Assembly (NCBI GenBank): GCA_946566415.1 | Contig: CAMNWW010000044.1 | Coordinates: 1 to 11,736 of the forward strand | DNA length: 11,736 bases | Direction of reading: 5' to 3' | From: an uncultured Lachnospiraceae bacterium | GTDB lineage: Bacteria; Bacillota; Clostridia; Lachnospirales; Lachnospiraceae | Shown here: piece after piece, positions 6,427 through 11,736 of the stretch | Numbering within the stretch: the first letter of the stretch is position 1 | Layout of the letters: every line of letters starts with the position of its first letter | The notes under the pieces: generated by a model | The model's database searches: none | Told to the model about the DNA's origin: nothing | The model's input: the letters and a program-made list of their open reading frames with translations, nothing else | Program-made: the position numbers and the translations under genes

Positions 6427-7704
6427 TTACGCCTTCTGGTATTTCCACAGCGCAAGCGCTGTCTCCAGCTCTTCTTTTCCTTTTGCGGCCTTTTCAAAAT
6501 CCTGTCCGCTCATGACAATATCAATAGCCTGCCGCATCGCCCTGGCTCCCGCCGCAGCGCCGCCCGGATGCCCCTGGACTGCTCCGCCCGCCGCAAGAAC
6601 GATATCGCTTCCCACCTCATGTATGTACTTTTCCACCATTCCCGGATGGACGCCTCCGCCGATCGACGGCATGGACGGCTTCACATCGTAATAGGGCAGT
6701 GTGAGCTGCGCGACTGTTTGGATATATTTCTGGTGCAGCAGAGGATAGCCTCCGTAAGGCGTGTTGACCATGACAATATCCGCGCCGGACAGCCTCGCCA
6801 GTTTCCCTGCCGCAAGGGGCGACGCCATACCGTTGTTCACCCCTTCGTATACCATCCCGGTTCCTGCCATATGCCCCAAAACCGGAAGATGTGTTCTCTC
6901 GGCCGCCTGTTTCAGCACACTGTAGCCCACGGCGGAGAAATTAATCATAATTCCATCCGCGCCCGCCTCCTCTACACGCTTAATATTATCCAGAATTTCC
7001 GCGGCGCCGCTCGTTACATTTACAAAATACCGAACTCTTTCTCCGGTCTTTTCATATGCCGCTTCCGCCGCTTTTTTAAACTCCCGGACTCTGTCCTCCG
7101 GCTTACTGTAGTCAGGATTTCCTAAAAGCTCGTCATCCTTGATAAAGTCTACCCCGCCAAGAGCCGTCTCGTAGAATATGCGCGCACCTTCCTTCGGAGT
7201 AAGTCCGGTACAGGGCTTGATCATATTCAGAAGAAGCGGACGCTCCTTATTTCCTGCAAACTCTTTAATACCGTTGATCCCAAACCTCGGACCCTGAAAC
7301 TTTTTCACGAACTCCTCCGGGAATTCGATATCGAGAAGCTTCACCTGCGCCGAAGTGGACGCGTCGTTTCCCAAAAGGGATGTGATAAGGAGCGGGAGAT
7401 CGTTTCCGAAGTTGACCGCCGGATACGCGATCTGGATAATATACTGCCGCTCCTCCTCCGTGACCTGTCCGATCAGCTCCGCCGGCGCTATATCGAATAC
7501 ATTCACGACCTTCCCCATATACTTCTCCCTGATCTCCTCCGTAATACCTGGAATCGGAATCCATGTTCCAATCGTCTGCCCCACTGCCAGCGTACCCGCC
7601 TTTTTCAAAATATCTACGTCTTTTGGCAGCTTAATATAGTACGACGCAACCACGTAATTCTGCTTGTGGATCATCTCCGGTAATGTATATAATACTGAAT
7701 CCAT
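6427..7704 (-). CDS. RuBisCO-like protein (form IV type; not a CO2-fixing RuBisCO)
   Basis: Homolog of the RuBisCO large subunit, 425 residues, with N-terminal domain and barrel. Kept by comparison with spinach numbering are Lys163 (K175), the metal site Lys189/Asp191/Glu192 in FIKDDE (K201/D203/E204), His278 (H294), Asn113 (N123), Thr47-Trp48 (T65-W66) and the glycines at 350-351 and 373-374. Changed are E60 to Gly42, K177 to Cys165 (KPCTGL), R295 to Met279, H327 to Met312, the loop-6 K334 to Gly319 and S379 to Gly349. Carboxylation of ribulose bisphosphate is therefore excluded. The retained metal site suggests enolisation, isomerisation or decarboxylation, as in MtnW and the D-apiose enzyme OiaX. 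Loss of R295, H327 and S379, the second phosphate site, fits a substrate with one phosphate. AGGAGG (7712-7717) sets the start. The alignment was made by eye. Confidence 0.93.
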   Translation of the reverse strand: MDSVLYTLPEMIHKQNYVVASYYIKLPKDVDILKKAGTLAVGQTIGTWIPIPGITEEIREKYMGKVVNVFDIAPAELIGQVTEEERQYIIQIAYPAVNFGNDLPLLITSLLGNDASTSAQVKLLDIEFPEEFVKKFQGPRFGINGIKEFAGNKERPLLLNMIKPCTGLTPKEGARIFYETALGGVDFIKDDELLGNPDYSKPEDRVREFKKAAEAAYEKTGERVRYFVNVTSGAAEILDNIKRVEEAGADGIMINFSAVGYSVLKQAAERTHLPVLGHMAGTGMVYEGVNNGMASPLAAGKLARLSGADIVMVNTPYGGYPLLHQKYIQTVAQLTLPYYDVKPSMPSIGGGVHPGMVEKYIHEVGSDIVLAAGGAVQGHPGGAAAGARAMRQAIDIVMSGQDFEKAAKGKEELETALALWKYQKA

Positions 7705-7744
7705 GATTCTGCCTCCTGTCTTAAATTTGATTTTTATCTAAAGC

Positions 7745-7774
7745 AGTCCGGGCATTATCCCCAACGCCCGGACT
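7745..7774 (-). terminator. Hairpin between the GntR and RuBisCO-like genes (weak terminator or processing site)
   Basis: A perfect 9-bp stem pairs AGTCCGGGC (7745-7753) with GCCCGGACT (7766-7774) around a 12-nt loop, 27 nt after the GntR stop. In the minus-strand RNA the stem is followed by GCTTTAGATAAAAATC, a poor U-run, so termination would be incomplete. It splits the 97-bp gap and would lower, or separate by processing, expression of the RuBisCO-like gene relative to the upstream genes. No promoter is convincing between the hairpin and the RuBisCO-like start. Confidence 0.6.
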
Positions 7775-7801
7775 CTTTTAGATCCTGTTATATGCCATAT
7801 C

Positions 7802-8527
7802 CTAAGAATTTTCATGAAAATAAGCGTCTGAATAATAAGGGATATCATTCGCTCTCTTTTTCAAATTACGTCCCAACAAATGATAGATCAAATCGCTGTC
7901 CCGGTTCTCAAGCGCGCCCAGATAACTTTGGTGTTCGTTGATCATATTCTCACGCGACTCTTTCTTGTCAAGAAGTTTCTGTCCATAGATTAACTTAAAA
8001 AAAGATAGATTATCCCACAAGGACTCAATCATGCTGCAGACCCGATGCAGAGCGCTCGCCTTATACATTGAAAAATGAAACAGCCTGTTCAGGCGGTAAA
8101 CGTCTACCGCGTCAAGCTCTTCCTGGCGGACTACCTGCTTATACTGCTCCTGAATCTCCTTCAGCTCACGAATCTCTTCCTCCGCGATCCTTTCGCATGC
8201 ATATCTTGCCGCCACCGGCTCAAGCGCCGTCCTTGCAATATAAATCTGGCGGACGTCATCCTTTGTCAGAGTAACCAGCCTCGTTCCTGCATATGGGACG
8301 GACTCCGCCAGCCCTTTTTTCTCCAAGTTGCTTAACGCCTCCCGGATCGGCATACGGCTGACTCCAAGCTGGTTTGCCAGTTCTTCCGTATTCAGCTTAT
8401 CTCCCATGAGGAGCTTCCCGCTCATGATCCAATCCATAAGCTGGTCAAGGACTAGATCAGGAAGCCGGTTTCTCTGAATTCCTTCCTTATTTGTATCATC
8501 CATTGTTATACGCGTCTTAGAAATCAT
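7802..8527 (-). CDS. GntR-family transcriptional regulator, FadR/FCD type
   Basis: Repressor-like DNA-binding protein of 241 residues. The winged helix-turn-helix spans about 24-86 (LNTEELANQLGVSRMPIREAL is the recognition region). The C-terminal FCD helical domain (about 92-230) includes likely metal or ligand residues Asn147, His151, His199 and His216 in the expected spacing. FCD regulators usually sense organic or sugar acids and often bind an operator near their own operon. The start at 8527 has AGGTGA 8 nt upstream; the later Met at residue 9 lacks a ribosome site. It lies 23 bp after the aldolase gene in the same direction and is therefore inside the operon, which implies autoregulation. 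The effector is probably a pathway acid or sugar phosphate; this is inferred. I could not identify its operator. Confidence 0.95.
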   Translation of the reverse strand: MISKTRITMDDTNKEGIQRNRLPDLVLDQLMDWIMSGKLLMGDKLNTEELANQLGVSRMPIREALSNLEKKGLAESVPYAGTRLVTLTKDDVRQIYIARTALEPVAARYACERIAEEEIRELKEIQEQYKQVVRQEELDAVDVYRLNRLFHFSMYKASALHRVCSMIESLWDNLSFFKLIYGQKLLDKKESRENMINEHQSYLGALENRDSDLIYHLLGRNLKKRANDIPYYSDAYFHENS

Positions 8528-8550
8528 ATAGCTTTCACCTATATAGCAAT

Positions 8551-9156
8551 TTACAAGCTAAGCTTTGACACCGCCGCTTTAAAGATCGCCACCTGCGCAG
8601 TCTCCTCGATCAACTCCGCCGTGTGCTCCGCATTTATCGCGTCCTTCCCTACTGCAACCAGACCATGATCTACCAGCAAAAACGCCGGAAGGTCCGGAGT
8701 TTCCTTATAAATCTCTTCCACCAAAGAGAAATACTCCGGTTTTACCATAGCCGCCGGAACATTCAGTGTTGGGATGTCTGCGCAGATCTTTAATTTTGCG
8801 TGCCAGGTCGTCCTCGGCAGCGCCTTTCCTGTCGATGCCCACGCAATGGAATACGGTGAATGAGTATGTACAACCGCGTTCACATCCGGGCAGATCCGAT
8901 ATAATAAACCATGCAGTAAAGCTTCCCTTGTAGGCTTACCTTCCCCTTCTACCAAATTTCCATCAAAATCTGTAATGACAAACTTATCGGGTGCGCAGTC
9001 GGCAAAAGAACCGCCGCTGGCCTTAACGATCATCAGGTCCTTCCCCGGCACTCTTGCGCTTACATTCCCGCCACTGCCTGTCTGTATGCCTCTAGTATAA
9101 GCTCTTTTTGCAGCAATGACAAGTTCTTCTGCTATTTTTTTAACAGCATCTTCCAT
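8551..9156 (-). CDS. Class II aldolase/adducin family protein (fuculose-phosphate-aldolase-like)
   Basis: Zinc-dependent aldolase or decarboxylase-type enzyme of 201 residues, close to the length of L-fuculose-1-phosphate aldolase. Motifs are GSGGNVSAR (27-35), the catalytic acid Glu78 in PTREALLHG, zinc ligands His97 and His99 (VVHTHS) and His164 (VDHG). Family members cleave a sugar phosphate into dihydroxyacetone phosphate or a related C2/C3 fragment plus an aldehyde. Here it probably performs the carbon-carbon cleavage downstream of the RuBisCO-like step. The start at 9156 (MEDAVKK) has AAAGGATG 6-8 nt upstream. The in-frame ATG at 9225 would add 23 residues that overlap the preceding gene by 50 bp, and is rejected. 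The gap to the Tm-1-like gene is only 19 bp, and GntR follows after 23 bp. The exact substrate is unknown. Confidence 0.95.
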   Translation of the reverse strand: MEDAVKKIAEELVIAAKRAYTRGIQTGSGGNVSARVPGKDLMIVKASGGSFADCAPDKFVITDFDGNLVEGEGKPTREALLHGLLYRICPDVNAVVHTHSPYSIAWASTGKALPRTTWHAKLKICADIPTLNVPAAMVKPEYFSLVEEIYKETPDLPAFLLVDHGLVAVGKDAINAEHTAELIEETAQVAIFKAAVSKLSL

Positions 9157-9175
9157 ATTTCTCATCCTTTCTAAT

Positions 9176-10426
9176 CTAATATTGAATCTTTTCTTTGAGT
9201 ACGCCGCGTTCCATAAGTTCATCAATCATATGGTGTGCAGCCTGGATTCCCCATTCCTCTGTATCCAGATTACCCGGAATCGTGATGATTTCCACATTCT
9301 TATTCTTGATATTCTTAAGCTGCCGGATAATGATGTCGTCCACTTCCTTATAATACAGCTCTTCCCCTTTTCTGGTATTGTGTCTCATCCCGTCCGTTGG
9401 AATAAGGAATTTTACCGGATAATCTATCTTCTCTAAGCGTTCCACAATAACGGCGGTCGTAAGCTCTGCTTCATCCGGAAGAAGCTTGATATGCGCCATC
9501 GTCGCATTGTGCATCATATATACTCTTTCGTCCATACGCGGAGGAAATTCATTGATTCCGAAATCAATAAAGTCGATCCCTCCTGCGGCCGCAACCAAAG
9601 GTACTTGTTTGGATGCGGCTTTTACCAAACGGTACTTACTGTCCTCACCGTAGGAGAAACCTCCTCCAAAATACGCTTCAGTAATTTCATGTAACGTCAA
9701 GTCGAGAATCCCGTCGATCAATCCGTCTGCCGCCATCTGTTCCATAATCGCGCCGCCGACTCCGGTCGCGTGGAAACCGATCACCTCCATGCCCAGCCTC
9801 TCAAGCTCTTCCACCGCCGCGCATGCCCCTGTATTTGTAATTCCCATAAGCGTAACGCCGATGACCGGCTTTTTCCCTTTTTTCAAAACCTCTCCGGCGG
9901 ACTTTACCATTCCCACGCAGCAGGCGCAGGCATTCGCCATGATCTGTTTTGTCACCAGGTTCAGTCCTGTAAAGTCGCAGATAGACGGAATCGTGACAAT
10001 ATCCTTATCTCCCACAACAAGGTCAAACGTCTTTTTTCCGGATGCAACTGTCGTTGCCATCACCTTCGGGAAACCTATAGGCAGCCGCTTCATCGCATTC
10101 GTCGCCATTACCGTGTTCTGCAGGCCCCCTGCCGATACCACGCCGTCGATTTTGCCCTCGTCATACAACTTCTCCACATAGCCGGCCGCCGCCTCCATCA
10201 TAAAGGCGATCTTCTCTCCTTTGGTCTTCGGTTCCATCTCCTCCCATGGCGTCCCAGCCGCTGCTGCAACCTCTTCTCTGGATACGTCATAGTTGTAGGA
10301 CGAATTCGGACCGGTGGCAACGTCGATAACAAGCGCGCCGACACCTTCCGCCTCGATCCTTTCTCTCATATACGCCGCTTCCTTGTACTTAGTATCACAG
10401 CTTCCAATGATCGCTATCGTCTTCAT
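9176..10426 (-). CDS. Tm-1-like ATP-binding-domain / UPF0261 family protein
   Basis: Protein of 416 residues of the UPF0261 family (COG5441), named after the tomato Tm-1 virus-resistance protein, whose N-terminal half binds ATP. The N-terminal domain (about 1-180) opens with a Rossmann-like strand and GSCDTKYKE (8-16), then SAGGLQNTVMAT (98-109) and PIGFPKVMATTVASGKKTFD. The C-terminal domain has VIGVTLMGITNTG (188-200), the glycine-rich FHATGVGGAIMEQ (218-230), AGGIDFIDFG (281-290) and MHNATMAHIK. The bacterial role is not established; members sit next to sugar-acid or aromatic degradation genes. Here it is cotranscribed with an aldolase (19-bp gap). It may supply the ATP-dependent activation otherwise missing from the cluster; this is speculation. 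AAAGGTGA sets the start. A conserved structured element lies 27 nt upstream of the ATG. Confidence 0.9.
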   Translation of the reverse strand: MKTIAIIGSCDTKYKEAAYMRERIEAEGVGALVIDVATGPNSSYNYDVSREEVAAAAGTPWEEMEPKTKGEKIAFMMEAAAGYVEKLYDEGKIDGVVSAGGLQNTVMATNAMKRLPIGFPKVMATTVASGKKTFDLVVGDKDIVTIPSICDFTGLNLVTKQIMANACACCVGMVKSAGEVLKKGKKPVIGVTLMGITNTGACAAVEELERLGMEVIGFHATGVGGAIMEQMAADGLIDGILDLTLHEITEAYFGGGFSYGEDSKYRLVKAASKQVPLVAAAGGIDFIDFGINEFPPRMDERVYMMHNATMAHIKLLPDEAELTTAVIVERLEKIDYPVKFLIPTDGMRHNTRKGEELYYKEVDDIIIRQLKNIKNKNVEIITIPGNLDTEEWGIQAAHHMIDELMERGVLKEKIQY

Positions 10427-10453
10427 ATCTTTTCACCTTTCCTCTAAACTCTT

Positions 10454-10504
10454 ACCGCCGAACAGGCGATTCAAATTCAGGTACCCCGAATACAGATGAT
10501 GGGT
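10454..10504 (-). promoter_or_regulatory. Conserved structured leader element, copy B (before the Tm-1-like gene)
   Basis: In transcript sense it reads ACCC (10504-10501), a loop, then ATTCGGGGTACCTG (10491-10478, identical to copy A), a spacer, and the hairpin ATCGCC-TGTTC-GGCGGT (10470-10454). Its one stem change against copy A turns a U-A pair into a U-G wobble in the minus-strand RNA, while on the plus strand it would be a C-A mismatch. ACCC can pair with GGGT (10486-10483) as in copy A. The hairpin lies 27 nt before the Tm-1-like start codon, almost the same distance as copy A from its gene. A shared ligand-sensing or protein-binding RNA is the preferred reading; an operator is an alternative. 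Confidence 0.6.
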
Positions 10505-10513
10505 GTATAGAGA

Positions 10514-10545
10514 TTGTGAAGGCCGTCCGAGAACAGCCTTCACAA
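10514..10545 (-). terminator. Hairpin after the MBL-fold hydrolase gene (weak terminator)
   Basis: A perfect 10-bp stem (TTGTGAAGGC with GCCTTCACAA) encloses a 12-nt loop in which further G-U and Watson-Crick pairs are possible. It lies 15 nt after the MBL stop codon. The following transcript sequence TCTCTATAC is only weakly U-rich, so read-through into the Tm-1-like gene is likely. It stands 9 nt before conserved element copy B, so the two structures may act together in the 134-bp gap. Confidence 0.6.
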
Positions 10546-10560
10546 ATTTAATCATCCTAT

Positions 10561-11559
10561 CTAACCGAAGTATTTCGTTTTTGCTTTCTCAGCAGCTTTC
10601 TTTGATTCTGTTTCGATGATTGCAGTCTTATATTCCTCAAATACAAAGTCGCTGTCCTTTGATCCGATGACCGGAATCTTATTGTCATGATCAGCTTCGT
10701 ATTTATTTACTGCTGATAACAGAATCGTGTCGTGTGCCAGCAGAAGGTGCTTATGCGGGTCTACCCCTGCTTCCCTGCAGCGGCGCAGAGTATCGCGGAT
10801 TGTCTCCCATGCCGCAACGATATCAACATAACGTCCCGGCGGGCAGATGTCGTAATGAAGCTCATCCTGCATAGCCTGCGGCGCATCGATATTTCCCATA
10901 ACAAATACAGAATCGCCTACGCAGAAGTATGGTCCGTCTTCCGTCTGAACAACCACGGTGATATGTCCTGGGCAGTGTCCGAACGCTTCATATACGCTGA
11001 CGCCCGGAGCGATCTCTACTTCACCCTTTACAGTCTCGAAGCGTTCCTTTACGCCCGGGATATCGTATGGCGCGATGAATTCATCGCCGTATGTAACATC
11101 ACCGTCTTTTGCAATGATCGGACGGCAGTAAGATTTGTAATGAAGCGGAACCGGATTGTGCGCATAGTTCCACTCTATCTCATGGCAGATAAAACGTGCC
11201 TTTGTGAATTTCTCAAGATAGAACACATGATCCCAATGAAGATGTGTAAATATTACAATGTCTACGTCAGACGGCTTGTAGCCTACCTGGGCCAGACGCG
11301 ATTCAATATCGTCGATGCCTGGTCTTTGCAGAGACGGTCCATGGTGATATTTGTCAGCATGCTCTGTCCATGACATACCTGTGTCAACAAGAATAAGCTG
11401 CTCTCCGCCCTCGATCAGGAAAGTAAAGTCCGGAAGCTGATCAGAATCATTTGTAATTCCTAATTTTTCTACATATTTTTTACATGAAAAATGATACCAA
11501 TATTCCAATGGTTTTGTGGGGATAACCCCTGAGTTAAGTGGTCTGATTGTCAATGCCAT
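10561..11559 (-). CDS. Metallo-beta-lactamase-fold hydrolase (lactonase-like)
   Basis: Dinuclear-zinc hydrolase of 332 residues, cytoplasmic since no signal peptide is seen. Metal ligands are visible as THLHWDH (His106, His108, Asp110, His111), His199 in GHCPGH, Asp216 in VGDSVF and His276 in LLLAHD. This is the pattern of the N-acyl-homoserine-lactonase-like branch. The catalytic Tyr of AiiA (three residues after the bridging Asp) is Phe219, and the protein is about 80 residues longer than AiiA, so a quorum-quenching role is not supported. In this cluster hydrolysis of a sugar lactone or ester is more plausible, by analogy to MBL-fold sugar lactonases such as UlaG. GGGAGGAG (11567-11574 region) sets the start. 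It follows a permease-like C-terminus after 104 bp and is separated from the next gene by a hairpin and structured element copy B. The substrate is unknown. Confidence 0.93.
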   Translation of the reverse strand: MALTIRPLNSGVIPTKPLEYWYHFSCKKYVEKLGITNDSDQLPDFTFLIEGGEQLILVDTGMSWTEHADKYHHGPSLQRPGIDDIESRLAQVGYKPSDVDIVIFTHLHWDHVFYLEKFTKARFICHEIEWNYAHNPVPLHYKSYCRPIIAKDGDVTYGDEFIAPYDIPGVKERFETVKGEVEIAPGVSVYEAFGHCPGHITVVVQTEDGPYFCVGDSVFVMGNIDAPQAMQDELHYDICPPGRYVDIVAAWETIRDTLRRCREAGVDPHKHLLLAHDTILLSAVNKYEADHDNKIPVIGSKDSDFVFEEYKTAIIETESKKAAEKAKTKYFG

Positions 11560-11617
11560 AACAGATCTCCTCCCTTTCTTTTCATCATAGTCTTTTTTGT
11601 GTTAAGAATGTTGCTAT

Positions 11618-11639
11618 TTAAAATTGTTGCCAATTTTAA
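11618..11639. repeat. 9-bp inverted repeat TTAAAATTG-N4-CAATTTTAA
   Basis: A perfect inverted repeat with a 4-bp spacer lies in the 104-bp gap between the partial permease gene and the MBL gene. It is AT-rich and has no U-run after it on either strand, so a terminator is unlikely. The symmetry and length suit a dimeric repressor operator, for example for the GntR protein of this cluster, but no other copy is seen in the window to support that. No convincing promoter accompanies it. Confidence 0.4.
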
Positions 11640-11663
11640 TCTTTTTGTCCTGCATATGAAAAT

Positions 11664-11736
11664 CTACGCAGCATTTTTCTCCTGTCTTCTCTTTGTATAA
11701 GTGTCAAATAATACCATCGCAATAATAACGATACCT
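11664..11736 (-). CDS. C-terminus of a membrane protein, probably ribose-type ABC permease (partial)
   Basis: The last 23 codons plus TAG of a gene entering from the right edge read GIVIIAMVLFDTYTKRRQEK then NAA. A hydrophobic segment runs into a short basic cytoplasmic tail. This resembles the ends of RbsC/BPD_transp_2 permeases, in which a final helix of the GxVIIxAVxxD type is followed by a lysine/arginine-rich tail. The match is short, so another membrane protein is possible. If correct, a ribose-type importer begins the gene run, distinct from the MalEFG-type importer at the other end. It ends 104 bp before the MBL gene. Confidence 0.55.
   Translation of the reverse strand, partial: GIVIIAMVLFDTYTKRRQEKNAA

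Noticed and set aside
7265..7564. Minus-strand 99-residue ORF inside the RuBisCO-like gene
   Set aside because: Out-of-frame shadow rich in Gly and Arg, as expected from the codon pattern of the real gene.
6427..7704. A true CO2-fixing RuBisCO
   Set aside because: Essential residues for RuBP binding and carboxylation (K177, R295, H327, K334, S379, E60) are replaced.
9157..9225. Upstream start extending the class II aldolase by 23 residues
   Set aside because: It would overlap the Tm-1-like gene by 50 bp and has no good ribosome site; the internal ATG at 9156 matches the family start and has AAAGGATG.
9770..10447. Plus-strand 225-residue ORF antisense to the Tm-1-like gene
   Set aside because: His/Cys/Arg-rich composition typical of antisense shadows; no domain is recognisable and the minus-strand gene is well supported.

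Overview
The window reads as chromosomal DNA from an anaerobic Firmicute, most likely a gut or soil clostridium of the Lachnospiraceae type. This is an inference from strong AGGAGG-like ribosome binding sites, moderate GC content, a lipoprotein-type sugar-binding protein, an AraC-family regulator with a cupin domain beside a MalEFG-type importer, and an aldo/keto reductase fused to a ferredoxin domain. Every gene I can support lies on the minus strand, so the biological reading direction is from position 11736 down to position 1. I see no rRNA, tRNA, CRISPR array, insertion sequence or plus-strand gene.

In reading direction the layout is as follows. First comes the extreme C-terminus of a membrane protein, probably a ribose-type ABC permease (11664-11736). 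Then come a metallo-beta-lactamase-fold hydrolase (10561-11559), a Tm-1-like/UPF0261 ATP-binding-type protein (9176-10426), a class II aldolase (8551-9156), a GntR/FCD regulator (7802-8527), a RuBisCO-like protein (6427-7704), a ferredoxin-fused aldo/keto reductase (5236-6360), a short-chain dehydrogenase (4354-5151) and an AraC regulator (3458-4282) closed by a strong terminator. After a 388-bp regulatory gap comes a second, different sugar importer: a binding lipoprotein (1696-3069) and two permeases (670-1584 and 1-669, the latter cut by the window edge).

The gene mix points to catabolism of an unidentified carbohydrate or sugar acid. Two importers would bring substrate in, the MBL hydrolase could open a lactone or ester, and the SDR and AKR could do redox steps. 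A RuBisCO-like protein would enolise, isomerise or decarboxylate an intermediate, and the class II aldolase would cleave the product. No recognisable sugar kinase (DUF1537, FGGY, PfkB) is visible although known RuBisCO-like proteins use phosphorylated substrates; the kinase may lie outside the window, or the Tm-1-like protein may supply the ATP-dependent step. The substrate cannot be deduced from this sequence.

The most unusual non-coding signal is a pair of closely similar ~50-nt elements (5183-5232 and 10454-10504). Each sits about 30 nt upstream of a start codon, one before the SDR and one before the Tm-1-like gene. They share a 14-nt identical block and a small hairpin whose one difference is a G-U wobble only in the coding-strand RNA. 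This looks like a cis-acting RNA that would co-regulate two separate parts of the cluster. I do not recognise it as a known riboswitch class.
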